Assembly (NCBI RefSeq): GCF_014207095.1
Contig: NZ_JACHBG010000003.1
Span: 310,001 to 374,000, forward strand
Length of the DNA: 64,000 bases
From: Martinezella lusitana
Lineage (GTDB): Bacteria > Pseudomonadota > Alphaproteobacteria > Rhizobiales > Rhizobiaceae
Direction of reading: 5' to 3'
Made by a program: the position numbers and the translations under genes. Positions 17,951 to 27,046 of this stretch are shown here, in pieces (position 1 is the stretch's first letter; each line of letters starts with the position of its first letter). The notes under the pieces are model-generated. The model searched no databases, was not told the origin of the DNA, and saw nothing but the letters and a program-made list of their open reading frames with translations.

Positions 17951-18523
17951 CTAACCCTGCAGCGAGCGCAGTCGGCCATTGCCTCCGGAACCAGTTCGAG
18001 GAGTTCCTGAGAAGCAGGGCGTCCGGCAGGGTGAATGAAAATCGGCCTTGGCTTGCGTGATCGTCAGATAAGTCGACTCCAGCGGACGTTTGCCAGACCA
18101 TGAGGAATCGTGACCGAGGACCGTTTTCAGTTGGTGGCGATCGAGCCGATACTTGCCTGGAAAAGGACTGATGCAACTGGTTTCAACGATCGAGGTGGAA
18201 CCCGGAAAAACGGCCGTTGTTGTTCGCAGATGGGCGCATACCGCCGAGACCACGAGAAATATGGCTGACCGTACGATGTAAACGATGAGCCGTCTGCGCG
18301 TGAAGAGCGGCCGCTCTTCGATTGTCTTGATAGCGGGACCGTACCGATTGGGTTTGAGAGCCCGGATAGCCAGCATTGCGACGAAACCGATCTGTGCAAG
18401 CAAGATGGCGAGAAGCACAGCCCCGGAGTCTGCGCGACGTTGACATATTCCGTCCGAATGATTGGTTATTGTCCTTTGCGCCCGTGGCGGCAACAACTGC
18501 GAGGCATGTTGACCGGCGAGCAA
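17951..18523 (-). CDS. Doubtful hypothetical membrane protein
   Basis: Open frame of up to 190 residues with two plausible hydrophobic helices (AVLLAILLAQIGFVAMLAI and LIVYIVRSAIFLVVSAV) separated by a basic loop. There is no convincing ribosome site at the first ATG; a GTG at the first helix is another possible start. The C-terminal half is Ser/Arg rich and looks non-coding. It may be a remnant. No family recognised. Confidence 0.25.
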   Translation of the reverse strand: MLAGQHASQLLPPRAQRTITNHSDGICQRRADSGAVLLAILLAQIGFVAMLAIRALKPNRYGPAIKTIEERPLFTRRRLIVYIVRSAIFLVVSAVCAHLRTTTAVFPGSTSIVETSCISPFPGKYRLDRHQLKTVLGHDSSWSGKRPLESTYLTITQAKADFHSPCRTPCFSGTPRTGSGGNGRLRSLQG

Positions 18524-18555
18524 GCCATTGGCGAACGCCCGCTATAGTGCAAAAC

Positions 18556-18577
18556 AAAAAAGGGCCCCTCGGGGCCC
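18556..18577 (-). terminator. Intrinsic terminator of flgE
   Basis: GGGCCCC (18562-18568), a 2-base centre, GGGGCCC (18571-18577), with a run of six T on the minus strand at 18561-18556. It lies 24 bases after the flgE stop. Confidence 0.8.
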
Positions 18578-18600
18578 TCTCTTCTTGATCGATGGAAAGA

Positions 18601-19905
18601 TCAGCGTGCAAGGTTCACGAGGACGTCCAGCAGGTCGGCGCCCGACTGGAAGACCTTGGAATTGGCCGTGTAGCTCTTCTGCGCCTGGATCATATCAGTA
18701 AGCTGGCCGGCGAGGTCGACGTTGGAGGCTTCCAGCGAATTGGACTGGATGTAGCCAAGGCCGTTGCTGTTGGCGAAGCTCGTAACCGTGACGCCGGATT
18801 CGGCGCTTGGCTGATAGACGTTGCCGCTGAGAGGTTCGAGCTTGTCCGGGCTTGAGACGGTTGCCAGCGGGATCTGGTAGATCGCCTTCGGATCGCCGGT
18901 CTTGTAGTTGGCGTAGACGACGCCGTTCTTGTCGATGGTAACGCCGGTGACCGGGCTTGCCGCCTGGCCGTTGGTCGAGCCCTTCGAGCTGAAGTCGCTG
19001 GCCTTCTGCGTCATCTTGGTCAGATCCATCGCGATCGATCCGGCGGTCTTCGGATCGGTGATCGTGAAGTTGCCACCACCCGTCATGTTGCCGTTTGCAT
19101 CGAACGTCAGCGTGCTGGTGGCAACGGGGCCAGACGAGTAGGGGAAGGACGAGCCGGTACCCGTCGCCGCGTCGGCATTGCGGTAGACGGCAACTTCCCA
19201 CTTGTCCTGTGTTGCCGGGACCGGTGGGGTGGCACTGGGGTTGCCGGGGCTGGCAGCCGAGGTCTTGGTATAATAGATGTCATACATAACGGTGTTGCCG
19301 AGCTTATCATAGCCGACAACCGAGCTCTTTTGGGTATTGGCGGTCACCGGCGCGGTGTTCGCGCTCGGCAGTCCCGAGGACACAACCGTCGCATTCGAGT
19401 TGAGGTTGCCGGTAAAGCTGCCCGATGTCGACGGAGAATTGGCAAGGCCGCTTTGGTTGACGTTGATCGGAATAAGGCCATCGAAACCGTTGACCACGAC
19501 TGCCGGTGCACCCGACGCATAGGAATAGCCCATCAGCGTGTAACCGGAGGAATTCTTGAGATTGCCGTTCGCATCGGGGGTGAAGTCGCCCGCACGCGTC
19601 AAAACGGTTTTGCCGTCGGCACCCTGCACCACAAAGAAACCAGCACCCTGGATAGACAGATTGCTGTTCGACGAGCTCGATATGGTATCGCCCTGCTTCG
19701 ACACGGAATAGCTGATATTCGTCTCTACGCTGCCGGAATTGTAGTTGCCGCCGCCCGAGGGCAGAATCAATGACGAAAAACTGGCGCTCGCCGACTTATA
19801 GCCCGTTGTGTTGACGTTGGCGATGTTGTCGGACACGGTGCTGAGGCGATTCGCCTGCGCATTCATGCCTGAAATCGCCGTTTTCATGCTACCAAAGATG
19901 CTCAT
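18601..19905 (-). CDS. flgE: Flagellar hook protein FlgE
   Basis: A 434-residue hook protein, exported through the flagellar type III pathway and polymerised into the hook. The N-terminal MSIFGSMKTAISGMNAQA with DNIANVNTTGYK is the conserved rod/hook D0 signature; the C-terminus EASNVDLAGQLTDMIQAQ with YTANSKVFQ and LLDVLVNLAR is the matching D0 half. The middle is Ser/Thr/Gly rich as in the variable D1-D2 domains. Translation from ATG 19905 removes a 27-residue extension with no family support. No other flagellar gene is nearby, so it is a solitary copy apart from the chromosomal flagellar cluster expected in rhizobia. Confidence 0.92.
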   Translation of the reverse strand: MSIFGSMKTAISGMNAQANRLSTVSDNIANVNTTGYKSASASFSSLILPSGGGNYNSGSVETNISYSVSKQGDTISSSSNSNLSIQGAGFFVVQGADGKTVLTRAGDFTPDANGNLKNSSGYTLMGYSYASGAPAVVVNGFDGLIPINVNQSGLANSPSTSGSFTGNLNSNATVVSSGLPSANTAPVTANTQKSSVVGYDKLGNTVMYDIYYTKTSAASPGNPSATPPVPATQDKWEVAVYRNADAATGTGSSFPYSSGPVATSTLTFDANGNMTGGGNFTITDPKTAGSIAMDLTKMTQKASDFSSKGSTNGQAASPVTGVTIDKNGVVYANYKTGDPKAIYQIPLATVSSPDKLEPLSGNVYQPSAESGVTVTSFANSNGLGYIQSNSLEASNVDLAGQLTDMIQAQKSYTANSKVFQSGADLLDVLVNLAR

Positions 19906-20061
19906 TGGTTCCTCGCACGTTGCTGATGCCGCCACGATAACCGGAGTGACTTGTGTGAAGCTGGTTTTTTTCCCGGTGCGGCGCAAGCTTGAGGCAATCT
20001 CGCACAGCCATGGCGTGCGTTGTGGCGAGACGGCTCCTGCCGTCAGGATCTGAAGACAACC

Positions 20062-20775
20062 CTATTGCCGCAGCGTAGGCGCCGGAAAATCCAGCACGCT
20101 TCGCGTGTAGCTCTCGACCAATGTACTGAAGGGCGTGCCGTCCGGCAACTTCAGCACCGCGTGATGTTCAAGAAGGAGCGGCGGCAAGGCGAGGGATGCT
20201 GTCGTGGATGCCGAAAAGTCCGTTGCCATCTCCCAACCCTCCGGAAGCGGATGCCAGAGCAGTTTGGCCGACAGATTCGTGCGGGTAAAGTTAAGAGATT
20301 GTACTGCCCGCCCAAAGGCGACGTCGCTTGAGTTCAGCGCCTCGTTCATGTCGGCAGTCAATCTGGACGGCACATACCAGTTGTCTGCTTCCGACAGGAC
20401 ACGGTCGCCGCAGGCGAGGCGAACGCGGCGATAAGCGACCGGCTCATCGGGTTTGACCGCCAGAGTTTCACGAATTTGGGCGTCGGCCGGTTTGTCCTGT
20501 CCGCGCACGCGCTGCGCCACTATCTTCGCTCCAGCTGGTGCCAGCTTGTGGGTCGCGCACCAACGGTCGAGCGTTAGCGTGGCGCTGGCATTGCTGAGAA
20601 GGTCGGCATTCAGCGTCTGGAGAACGGCAAGGGCTTCGACGCGTGCCGTCGCGGTATCGGGCCATTGTGAGGCAGCAGGCAGATCCTGTGCCATCGAAGG
20701 CTGCGCACCCAGCGCCACTCCCGCCACGCTGGTAAGAGTTATAGCTCGAATGAGTGTCGAAGCGCGGAAGGTCAT
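20062..20775 (-). CDS. Exported protein with chorismate-lyase-like (UbiC-type) fold
   Basis: A 237-residue protein with a Sec signal peptide (cleavage after PSMAQ, residue about 29). The mature part resembles the UbiC/UTRA fold: an early helix-strand region (LNADLLSNASATLTLDRWC), a central VAYRRVRLACGDRVLSEADNW strand pair that matches the [20 protein letters not shown] region of E. coli UbiC in pattern, and VPSRL followed by a helix. Classical chorismate lyase is cytosolic and makes 4-hydroxybenzoate; an exported version must do something else or bind a related ligand. Monocistronic. Family call is by pattern and moderately certain. Confidence 0.5.
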   Translation of the reverse strand: MTFRASTLIRAITLTSVAGVALGAQPSMAQDLPAASQWPDTATARVEALAVLQTLNADLLSNASATLTLDRWCATHKLAPAGAKIVAQRVRGQDKPADAQIRETLAVKPDEPVAYRRVRLACGDRVLSEADNWYVPSRLTADMNEALNSSDVAFGRAVQSLNFTRTNLSAKLLWHPLPEGWEMATDFSASTTASLALPPLLLEHHAVLKLPDGTPFSTLVESYTRSVLDFPAPTLRQ

Positions 20776-21010
20776 GAGCGATAAGTCCTTTGTGCGGGAA
20801 GCTCTATGGAAGCAGGATGCGAGGCTCCGGTCTTGCGGAGTCTCTGTCGGCCATGTCGATGATCAAAATGGAGAAAACCTGGCGGACGGCAAGCCCGGAT
20901 CGCTCCTCTCACACACCTAAGTGGCAATTGGGCTTGATGTAATGTGTTGCCGTCGGCGAGCTGGATGGGTTTTCGAGCACTCCTTGCCAGGAAACTGCTC
21001 ACCTATGCCG

Positions 21011-21730
21011 TTACCAATTTTCCATCCGGCCGATATGGATGCTGTGGACGCTTGCTTTCTCCTGGGCGACGAATTCGGTGAGCGCCGAAGGAATATCAAC
21101 GCTCGAGCTGTGTCGTCCGAGAATGCGAAAGCCTCGCGGAAGGCAGTTGGCGACGCGGTCGATGATCTTCTCATAGTCGACAACAAGCATTTCTCTGCCG
21201 ACCATGAGATCGAACAGCACGGGATCGAGAATGACGTGCTCGTTCTCACAAAACCAGTAGGAGGAGATCGTGAGATCGGGAAGGTAGCCGATCTGTGTGG
21301 GCAGGTTCCGCCGTTCGAACTCGATCCGTCCAGGAAGCCTCGCGGCTGACATGAGTTGCTCACCGAGCGAGAGTTGGATTTCCGACGCGTCCAATCCGTG
21401 AAGCTCAAGATTGGGATTGTCTGCGAGATAGGCAAAGGCGAGGCTGAATGCACCTGAGCCGCAGCCAAGGTCACATACTCTGCGATAGCCGTGGATTCTG
21501 CCTCCAAGATTGGCCAGTGCCCGGAGACATTTCAGCGTATTTCGCATTCCGAAAGCGCGCGTGAATGCATCCGCCGAATTGACGTAGTCGAACACCTCGA
21601 TCTGACGCCGGCTTTCGACCGCATTGCGTAGCGCGATGGACGCCATACTTGGGCGATACACGTGGTGGCATCGGAGCAAGACGTCGGCAAATCCGTCAAA
21701 ATATCGTATCCGTTCTTCTGCATATGCCAT
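21011..21730 (-). CDS. SAM-dependent class I methyltransferase
   Basis: A 239-residue protein with motif I VCDLGCGSGAFSLAFAYL, an acidic strand-2 end (LHGLDASEIQ) and the downstream segment YLPDLTISSYWFCENEH. The region before motif I (about 75 residues) is helical and could form a lid. The closing part IDRVANCLPRGFRILGRHSSS fits the last core strands. Substrate unknown. It ends about 235 bases from the exported UbiC-like gene and shares its orientation, but co-transcription is not evident. Confidence 0.75.
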   Translation of the reverse strand: MAYAEERIRYFDGFADVLLRCHHVYRPSMASIALRNAVESRRQIEVFDYVNSADAFTRAFGMRNTLKCLRALANLGGRIHGYRRVCDLGCGSGAFSLAFAYLADNPNLELHGLDASEIQLSLGEQLMSAARLPGRIEFERRNLPTQIGYLPDLTISSYWFCENEHVILDPVLFDLMVGREMLVVDYEKIIDRVANCLPRGFRILGRHSSSVDIPSALTEFVAQEKASVHSIHIGRMENW

Positions 21731-21895
21731 GAGATCCCATCCTCACCCGTCCGTGCGAAGGAAGGCTTCCTTCAAGCACGATTGAAGAGGGATTGGTAGG
21801 GATACGCCTCCATGGTGGCCGGCGCAGGGTCTAAAAAAGTCATGTGGCCGCCGGCGTTGATGTCCAATGCAGGCCCGACATCGAGCCGCTTGCGA

Positions 21896-22399
21896 CTATG
21901 ATCGCACGCCATCGCCGTGCCAGCCGTGTGAGGCCGGCACCGGAAAACCTTCGAAGGTCTTGAGCGTATCGAGGACGATCGATGTCTTGACATGCTGTAC
22001 GGACTCGTGAGGCAACAGCACATCGTTGACGAACCTCGACAGACCGGCGAGCCCGCGGGTTGCGACCTTCAGATGATAGTCCATCTCGCCCGTCAGCGCG
22101 TAGGCTTCCAGCACCTCAGGCAGCCCGTTGATCAGCTGGGAAAAACGGCGGGCATTGTCTCTATTGTGAGTGGCAAGCGTCACCGATATGACCACAAGCA
22201 TGTCCAGGCCCAGCTTCTGACGGTCGAGGTTGGCCTGATAGCTGCGGATATAGCCTTCGGCCTCCAACCGCGTGCGTCGCCGGGAACATTGCGACGGAGA
22301 GAGGGCGATGCGATCGCCCAGTTCATTGTTGGTCAGTCTGCCATCTTTCTGGAGTTCCTCCAGCAGCCGCAGATCCAGTTTGTCGAGTTGTTCATCCAT
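21896..22399 (-). CDS. Lrp/AsnC-family transcriptional regulator
   Basis: A 167-residue feast/famine regulator. N-terminal HTH (LDLRLLEELQKDGRLTNNELGDRIALSPSQCSRRRTRLEAEG) and C-terminal RAM ligand-binding domain (VLEAYALTGEMDYHLKVATRGL) are both complete, at the usual family length. It is divergent from hppD with 130 bases between the starts and most likely controls the homogentisate genes in response to an aromatic amino acid; this arrangement is common in rhizobia. DNA site not identified by eye. Confidence 0.93.
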   Translation of the reverse strand: MDEQLDKLDLRLLEELQKDGRLTNNELGDRIALSPSQCSRRRTRLEAEGYIRSYQANLDRQKLGLDMLVVISVTLATHNRDNARRFSQLINGLPEVLEAYALTGEMDYHLKVATRGLAGLSRFVNDVLLPHESVQHVKTSIVLDTLKTFEGFPVPASHGWHGDGVRS

Positions 22400-22529
22400 T
22401 GCGTAAAACTTCCAAAACTCTCACAGATCGTGTATAATATTTGCGCCTCGCACCAAGAATGCAAGCACATTGCGCGCGTTTGGAGCCATACTTTGCATCA
22501 TCAAGGTTTGGCCTTCCGAGGAGGAAAAG

Positions 22530-23639
22530 ATGGGTCCTTTCCCGCATGACGCACCGCCGTCCGAAATCACCGCCGACAACCCGGCAGGCACCGACGGTTT
22601 CGAGTTCGTCGAATTCGCTCATCCCGAGCCCGAGAAGCTGCGCGAACTCTTCACGCGCATGGGATATGCTCCGGTCGCCAAGCACAAGACCAAGGACATC
22701 ACTGTCTGGCGTCAGGGCGACATCAACTACATCCTGAATGCCGAGCCTGGCAGCCATGCGGCTTGCTTCATCGCAGACCATGGTCCGGCCGCCCCTTCTA
22801 TGGCCTGGCGCGTCGTCGACGCAAAGCACGCCTTCGACCATGCCGTCTCGAAGGGTGCCGTTCCCTATGAAGGAAGCGACAAGGCACTTGATGTTCCGGC
22901 AATCGTCGGCATTGGCGGCTCGCTGCTTTATTTCGTCGAGACCTACGGCAAGAAGGGCTCGGCCTACGAAGCCGAATTCGATTGGATCGGCGAGCACGAT
23001 CCGCGTCCCGAAGGCGTCGGCTTCTATTATCTCGACCATCTCACGCACAATGTCTTCCGCGGCAATATGGACAAGTGGTGGGACTTCTACCGCGATCTGT
23101 TCAATTTCAAGCAGATCCACTTCTTCGACATCGACGGCCGCATTACCGGTCTGGTCAGCCGCGCGATCACCTCGCCCTGCGGCAAGATCCGTATTCCGCT
23201 GAATGAATCGAAGGACGATACCAGCCAGATCGAGGAATTCCTGAAGAAATACAAGGGCGAGGGCATCCAGCACATCGCCGTTGGCACTGACGATATCTAT
23301 CAGGCGACCGATACACTTGCCGACAATGGTCTGCGTTTCATGCCCGGCCCGCCGGAGACCTATTACGATATGTCCTTTGCGCGCGTGAATGGGCACGAAG
23401 AACCCATCGAACGCATGAAGAAGCATGGTATTCTGATCGACGGCGAAGGCGTGGTGAATGGCGGCATGACGAAGATCCTGTTGCAGATCTTCTCCAAGAC
23501 CGTCATCGGCCCCATCTTCTTCGAGTTCATTCAGCGCAAGGGCGACGAAGGCTTCGGCGAAGGCAATTTCCGGGCTCTCTTCGAGTCGATCGAAGCCGAC
23601 CAGATCAAGCGCGGCGTCATCGGCACTGCGGCCGAGTGA
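22530..23639 (+). CDS. hpd: 4-Hydroxyphenylpyruvate dioxygenase
   Basis: Fe(II) enzyme converting 4-hydroxyphenylpyruvate, the transamination product of tyrosine, to homogentisate with loss of CO2. The 369-residue protein has two VOC-fold halves; the iron ligands are in the second: His of YLDHLTHNVF, His of IQHIAVG, and Glu of FFEFIQRKG. The conserved C-terminal helix GFGEGNFRALFESIE is present. The start ATG 22530 follows GGAGGAAAAG; an upstream in-frame start lacks a site. First of four genes completing tyrosine degradation, and the likely target of the divergent Lrp regulator. Confidence 0.96.
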   Translation: MGPFPHDAPPSEITADNPAGTDGFEFVEFAHPEPEKLRELFTRMGYAPVAKHKTKDITVWRQGDINYILNAEPGSHAACFIADHGPAAPSMAWRVVDAKHAFDHAVSKGAVPYEGSDKALDVPAIVGIGGSLLYFVETYGKKGSAYEAEFDWIGEHDPRPEGVGFYYLDHLTHNVFRGNMDKWWDFYRDLFNFKQIHFFDIDGRITGLVSRAITSPCGKIRIPLNESKDDTSQIEEFLKKYKGEGIQHIAVGTDDIYQATDTLADNGLRFMPGPPETYYDMSFARVNGHEEPIERMKKHGILIDGEGVVNGGMTKILLQIFSKTVIGPIFFEFIQRKGDEGFGEGNFRALFESIEADQIKRGVIGTAAE

Positions 23640-23646
23640 TCCTTAT

Positions 23647-23672
23647 GCGACCCGGTGCGTGCACCGGGTCGC
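23647..23672. other. Perfect hairpin between hpd and hmgA
   Basis: GCGACCCGGTGC (23647-23658) and GCACCGGGTCGC (23661-23672) are exact inverted repeats of 12 bases around a GT centre. There is no T-run, so it is unlikely to be a terminator; it may stabilise the upstream mRNA or attenuate expression between hpd and hmgA. Confidence 0.6.
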
Positions 23673-23697
23673 CAGCATTTCCGGGAGGAGTTGAGCG

Positions 23698-25059
23698 ATG
23701 GACCAAACGATACCGAAGGCTTCCGACCGCCAGGCAACGGCGACGGAAAAGCTGCAATACATGCCCGGCTTCGGCAATGACTTCGAGACGGAGTCGCTGC
23801 CCGGTGCACTGCCGCAGGGTCAGAACAGCCCGCAGAAGTGCAATTATGGTCTTTATGCCGAACAGCTCTCCGGCTCGCCGTTCACGGCACCGCGCGGAAC
23901 GAACGAACGTTCCTGGCTCTATCGCATCCGTCCCAGCGTGCGCCACACACGACGCTTTTCGAACGCCTCCTATCCGCTTTGGAAAACCGCGCCCTGCCTC
24001 GACGACCACTCGCTTCCGCTCGGCCAGCTTCGCTGGGATCCGCTGCCGGCACCCGCAGAGCGGCTGACCTTCCTTGAAGGGATCCGTACGATCACGACTG
24101 CCGGCGATGTGTTGACGCAGACCGGCATGGCTGCCCACGCTTATGTCTTCAATGAGGACATGGTCGACGATTATTTCTTCAATGCAGACGGCGAGCTGCT
24201 CGTCGTTCCCCAAGTCGGCGCCATCAGGGTGTTCACCGAGATGGGCATCATCGACGTCGAACCCTCTGAAATCTGCATCGTCCCGCGCGGGATGATGTTC
24301 AAGGTCTCGCGCCTCGGCGATGAAAAGGTCTGGCGCGGCTATATATGCGAGAACTACGGAGCCAAGTTCACATTGCCGGATCGCGGGCCGATCGGCGCGA
24401 ACTGCCTGGCCAATCCGCGTGATTTCAAGACGCCCGTTGCCGCCTTCGAAGACAAGGAGACGGCTTGCCGCGTGCACGTCAAATGGTGTGGAAAATTCTA
24501 TGTCACCGAGATCGGCCACTCGCCACTCGATGTGGTGGCGTGGCACGGCAACTACACACCTTATAAATACGACCTGCAGACCTTCTCTCCCGTGGGTGCC
24601 ATCCTGTTTGACCATCCGGATCCGTCGATCTTCACCGTGCTGACGGCTCCGACCGAAAGTGTCGGCACGGCGAATGTCGATTTCGTCATCTTCCCGCCGC
24701 GCTGGCTGGTGGCCGAACATACATTCCGTCCGCCCTGGTATCATCGCAACATCATGAGCGAGTTCATGGGCCTTATCCATGGCCAGTATGATGCGAAGGA
24801 AAAGGGCTTCGTGCCTGGTGGTATGAGCCTGCATAATATGATGCTTCCGCATGGACCGGACGCTTTCGGCTTCGAAAAAGCATCCAATTCGGAGCTGAAG
24901 CCCGTGAAGCTGGATCACACCATGGCCTTCATGTTCGAGACCCGGTTTCCGCAGCAGCTGACAAAATACGCGGCCGAGCTCGAAACGCTGCAGGACGATT
25001 ATCTGGAGTGCTGGGACAAGCTGGAGCGGAGATTTGACGGCACGCCGGGTATCAAGTGA
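23698..25059 (+). CDS. hmgA: Homogentisate 1,2-dioxygenase
   Basis: Cleaves the homogentisate ring to 4-maleylacetoacetate using Fe(II). The 453-residue length is normal for the bacterial enzyme. Visible signatures: N-terminal [30 protein letters not shown], the C-terminal cupin with the iron-ligand region [16 protein letters not shown] (His and Glu) and the [13 protein letters not shown] segment. The ATG follows GGGAGGAG with good spacing, so it is efficiently translated although 58 bases and a hairpin separate it from hpd. Confidence 0.97.
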   Translation: MDQTIPKASDRQATATEKLQYMPGFGNDFETESLPGALPQGQNSPQKCNYGLYAEQLSGSPFTAPRGTNERSWLYRIRPSVRHTRRFSNASYPLWKTAPCLDDHSLPLGQLRWDPLPAPAERLTFLEGIRTITTAGDVLTQTGMAAHAYVFNEDMVDDYFFNADGELLVVPQVGAIRVFTEMGIIDVEPSEICIVPRGMMFKVSRLGDEKVWRGYICENYGAKFTLPDRGPIGANCLANPRDFKTPVAAFEDKETACRVHVKWCGKFYVTEIGHSPLDVVAWHGNYTPYKYDLQTFSPVGAILFDHPDPSIFTVLTAPTESVGTANVDFVIFPPRWLVAEHTFRPPWYHRNIMSEFMGLIHGQYDAKEKGFVPGGMSLHNMMLPHGPDAFGFEKASNSELKPVKLDHTMAFMFETRFPQQLTKYAAELETLQDDYLECWDKLERRFDGTPGIK

Positions 25060-25061
25060 AG

Positions 25062-25151
25062 ACAGAGCATGTCGCGCAAAAGTGTGAAGCGGTCTTGCGG
25101 CAACGACATGCGAAAAATTAGGGGCCTAAAGCGCGTTTGGCTCTTTAGGCC
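25062..25151. repeat. Rhizobium-type intergenic palindromic repeat (RIME-like), two hairpins
   Basis: Between hmgA and fahA. First hairpin: GCATGTCG (25067-25074) pairs with CGACATGC (25104-25111) around a CGCAAAAGTGTGAAGCGG core, a sequence familiar from intergenic repeats of Rhizobium genomes. Second hairpin: GGCCTAAAG (25123-25131) with CTTTAGGCC (25143-25151). Recognition of the first as a RIME-like family is from memory of its core sequence. Confidence 0.55.
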
Positions 25152-25181
25152 TGCCGCATTCTCTGACAGTGGAACCGGAAC

Positions 25182-26207
25182 ATGAAGCTTGCGACTTTGA
25201 AAGACTCCACCAGAGACGGCCGGCTCGTCGTCGTCTCGCGCGATCTCACCCTCTGCTCCGAGGTCGGTCATATCGCCCGCACCCTGCAAGCAGCGCTCGA
25301 TGACTGGGAGCATGTGGCGCCGAGGCTCGCGCGTGTTGCCGAAGGGATCGAAACGGGTGCCCAGCCGACGATCCGGTTTCATGAGCACGATGCCGCATCG
25401 CCGCTGCCGCGCGCCTATCAATGGGCCGACGGCTCGGCCTACGTCAACCATGTGGAACTGGTGCGCAAAGCACGTAACGCCGAGATGCCCGAGAGTTTCT
25501 GGGTCGATCCGCTAATGTATCAAGGCGGCTCGGATGGCTTCCTTGCGCCGCGCGATCCGATTGCCGCTGCCGACGAAGCCTATGGGATCGACATGGAAGG
25601 CGAGGTGGCTGTCATCGTCGGCGATGTCGCCATGGGCTCCAGCCCCGAAGTTGCCCGACGGGCAATCCGCTTGGTGATGCTCGTCAACGACGTGTCGCTG
25701 CGCGGCCTGATCCCGCAGGAACTGGCAAAGGGTTTCGGCTTCTTCCAGTCGAAGCCGGCTTCAACTTTCTCCCCGGTCGCGGTTACGCCCAACGAGTTGG
25801 GAGACGCATGGGATGGCGGCAAGCTGCACCTGCCGCTGCGCGTCGTGTTGAACGACAAGCTCTTCGGCAGGGCGAATGCCGGCGTCGACATGACATTCGA
25901 TTTCGGGCAACTGGTTGCGCATGCGGCCAAGACCCGCAACCTTGTTGCCGGTACGATCATCGGCTCGGGGACTGTGTCCAACAAGCTTGATGGCGGGCCG
26001 GGCAAACCGGTCGAAAATGGTGGCGACGGCTATTCCTGCATAGCCGAGATCCGCATGATCGAGACGATCGAGACCGGAGCTGCGAAGACGCCCTTCATGC
26101 GCTTCGGCGATCAAGTTCGCATCGAAATGCTCGATCGCGCCGGCCATTCGATCTTCGGTGCGATCGAACAGACCGTGCAGAAATACGAAGGGTCTTCGCC
26201 GAGATGA
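25182..26207 (+). CDS. fahA: Fumarylacetoacetase (FAA hydrolase family)
   Basis: Final step of the pathway, hydrolysing fumarylacetoacetate to fumarate and acetoacetate. The 341-residue protein has the C-terminal FAH domain with the metal-binding acidic residues in YGIDMEGEVAVIVGDV (E-x-E type) and the segment MLVNDVSLRGLIPQELAKGFGFFQSKP, and ends with GTIIGSGTVSNK and GDQVRIEMLD, all family hallmarks. The shorter proteobacterial form lacks the animal N-terminal SH3-like domain. It overlaps maiA by four bases (ATGA), so the two are translationally coupled. Confidence 0.93.
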   Translation: MKLATLKDSTRDGRLVVVSRDLTLCSEVGHIARTLQAALDDWEHVAPRLARVAEGIETGAQPTIRFHEHDAASPLPRAYQWADGSAYVNHVELVRKARNAEMPESFWVDPLMYQGGSDGFLAPRDPIAAADEAYGIDMEGEVAVIVGDVAMGSSPEVARRAIRLVMLVNDVSLRGLIPQELAKGFGFFQSKPASTFSPVAVTPNELGDAWDGGKLHLPLRVVLNDKLFGRANAGVDMTFDFGQLVAHAAKTRNLVAGTIIGSGTVSNKLDGGPGKPVENGGDGYSCIAEIRMIETIETGAAKTPFMRFGDQVRIEMLDRAGHSIFGAIEQTVQKYEGSSPR

Positions 26208-26839
26208 ACGACGTCGTTCTTTACGACTACTGGAGGTCATCGGCGAGCTATCGTGTTCGCATCGCGCTCAACATGCTCGGGATCGGCTACAGGACGGTGC
26301 CGATCAACCTGCTGGAAGGCAAGCAAACGAGCGCCGAATATCTGGAGCTTAACCCGCAGGGCTTTGTTCCGACGCTGGTGATCGATGGGCAGGTGATGAC
26401 GCAGTCGCTCTCCATCATTGAGTATCTTGCGGAGCTTCGGCCGGAGCGCAGGCTGTTGCCGGCAGGTATTGCAGACCGCCAGCATGTGCGGGCGCTTGCC
26501 TATGCTGTTGCCATGGACATTCATCCCATCTGCAATATGCACGTCGCAGCCTATGTCGCGACTTTGACGGAAAAGGCAGAGGCTCGCGAAGAATGGATGA
26601 GGCATTTCATCGCCGATGGACTTCGCAAGCTCGAGCATATGTTGAGCAAGTTTGACGGTGCCTTCAGTTATGGTGATACGCCGACCATGGCGGATATCTG
26701 CCTCGTCCCTCAAGTCTATAATGCTCGCCGCTGGGGAGTTGATCTGACCGACCTCGGGCGCATCGTCGAGATCGACGGCAGATGCGCCAAACTGTCTGGC
26801 TTTCAGGCGGCGCATCCGGACCGCGCCAAGCCTGAGTGA
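26204..26839 (+). CDS. maiA: Maleylacetoacetate isomerase (zeta-class GST)
   Basis: Glutathione-dependent cis-trans isomerase converting 4-maleylacetoacetate to 4-fumarylacetoacetate. The 211-residue protein has an N-terminal thioredoxin-fold half starting LYDYWRSSASYRVRIALN, which contains the zeta-class SSxSxRVR catalytic motif, and LEGKQTSAEYLELNPQGFVPTL, followed by the glutathione-binding QSLSIIEYL and the helical C-terminal domain (DIHPICNM). Its start overlaps the fahA stop. With hpd, hmgA and fahA this completes the pathway. Confidence 0.96.
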   Translation: MNDVVLYDYWRSSASYRVRIALNMLGIGYRTVPINLLEGKQTSAEYLELNPQGFVPTLVIDGQVMTQSLSIIEYLAELRPERRLLPAGIADRQHVRALAYAVAMDIHPICNMHVAAYVATLTEKAEAREEWMRHFIADGLRKLEHMLSKFDGAFSYGDTPTMADICLVPQVYNARRWGVDLTDLGRIVEIDGRCAKLSGFQAAHPDRAKPE

Positions 26840-26989
26840 AGGATCTCGGGCATATCTGCTGCCGTCCCATGGTCGGCAGCAACTGTCGATTCATTCCACC
26901 ATTTTGGGTGCTGCCCATACAATCAGCATTCCTTAGCAAGTTTCCATTTGGAATTGCTGGTTGCAGAAAGTCGCCCGTTTTTTATGCGA

Positions 26990-27007
26990 TTGTCATACGG
27001 CTTTTAT
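26990..27007 (+). promoter_or_regulatory. Candidate PHO box upstream of phoA
   Basis: TTGTCAT, ACGG, CTTTTAT: two 7-bp half repeats spaced by four bases, 40 bases ahead of the alkaline phosphatase start. The first repeat matches CTGTCAT at 6 of 7 and the second at 5 of 7. PhoB control is expected for this enzyme, but the match is weak. Confidence 0.35.
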
Positions 27008-27046
27008 AAGGGAGAGGAGGAAGTAACCAAGACGCGGGGGTATTCA

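Larger units (their letters stand above)
17590..18600. other. Region with no firm gene between the YkuD_2-like gene and flgE
   Basis: About 1 kb without a well supported gene, apart from a weak candidate membrane protein (17951-18400 area, listed separately) and the flgE terminator at its right end. Several overlapping frames on the minus strand suggest decayed coding sequence. Confidence 0.4.

Noticed and set aside
18562-18577. GGGCCCC hairpin as part of a repeat family or attachment site
   Set aside because: The T-run on the minus strand and position just after flgE make it an ordinary terminator.
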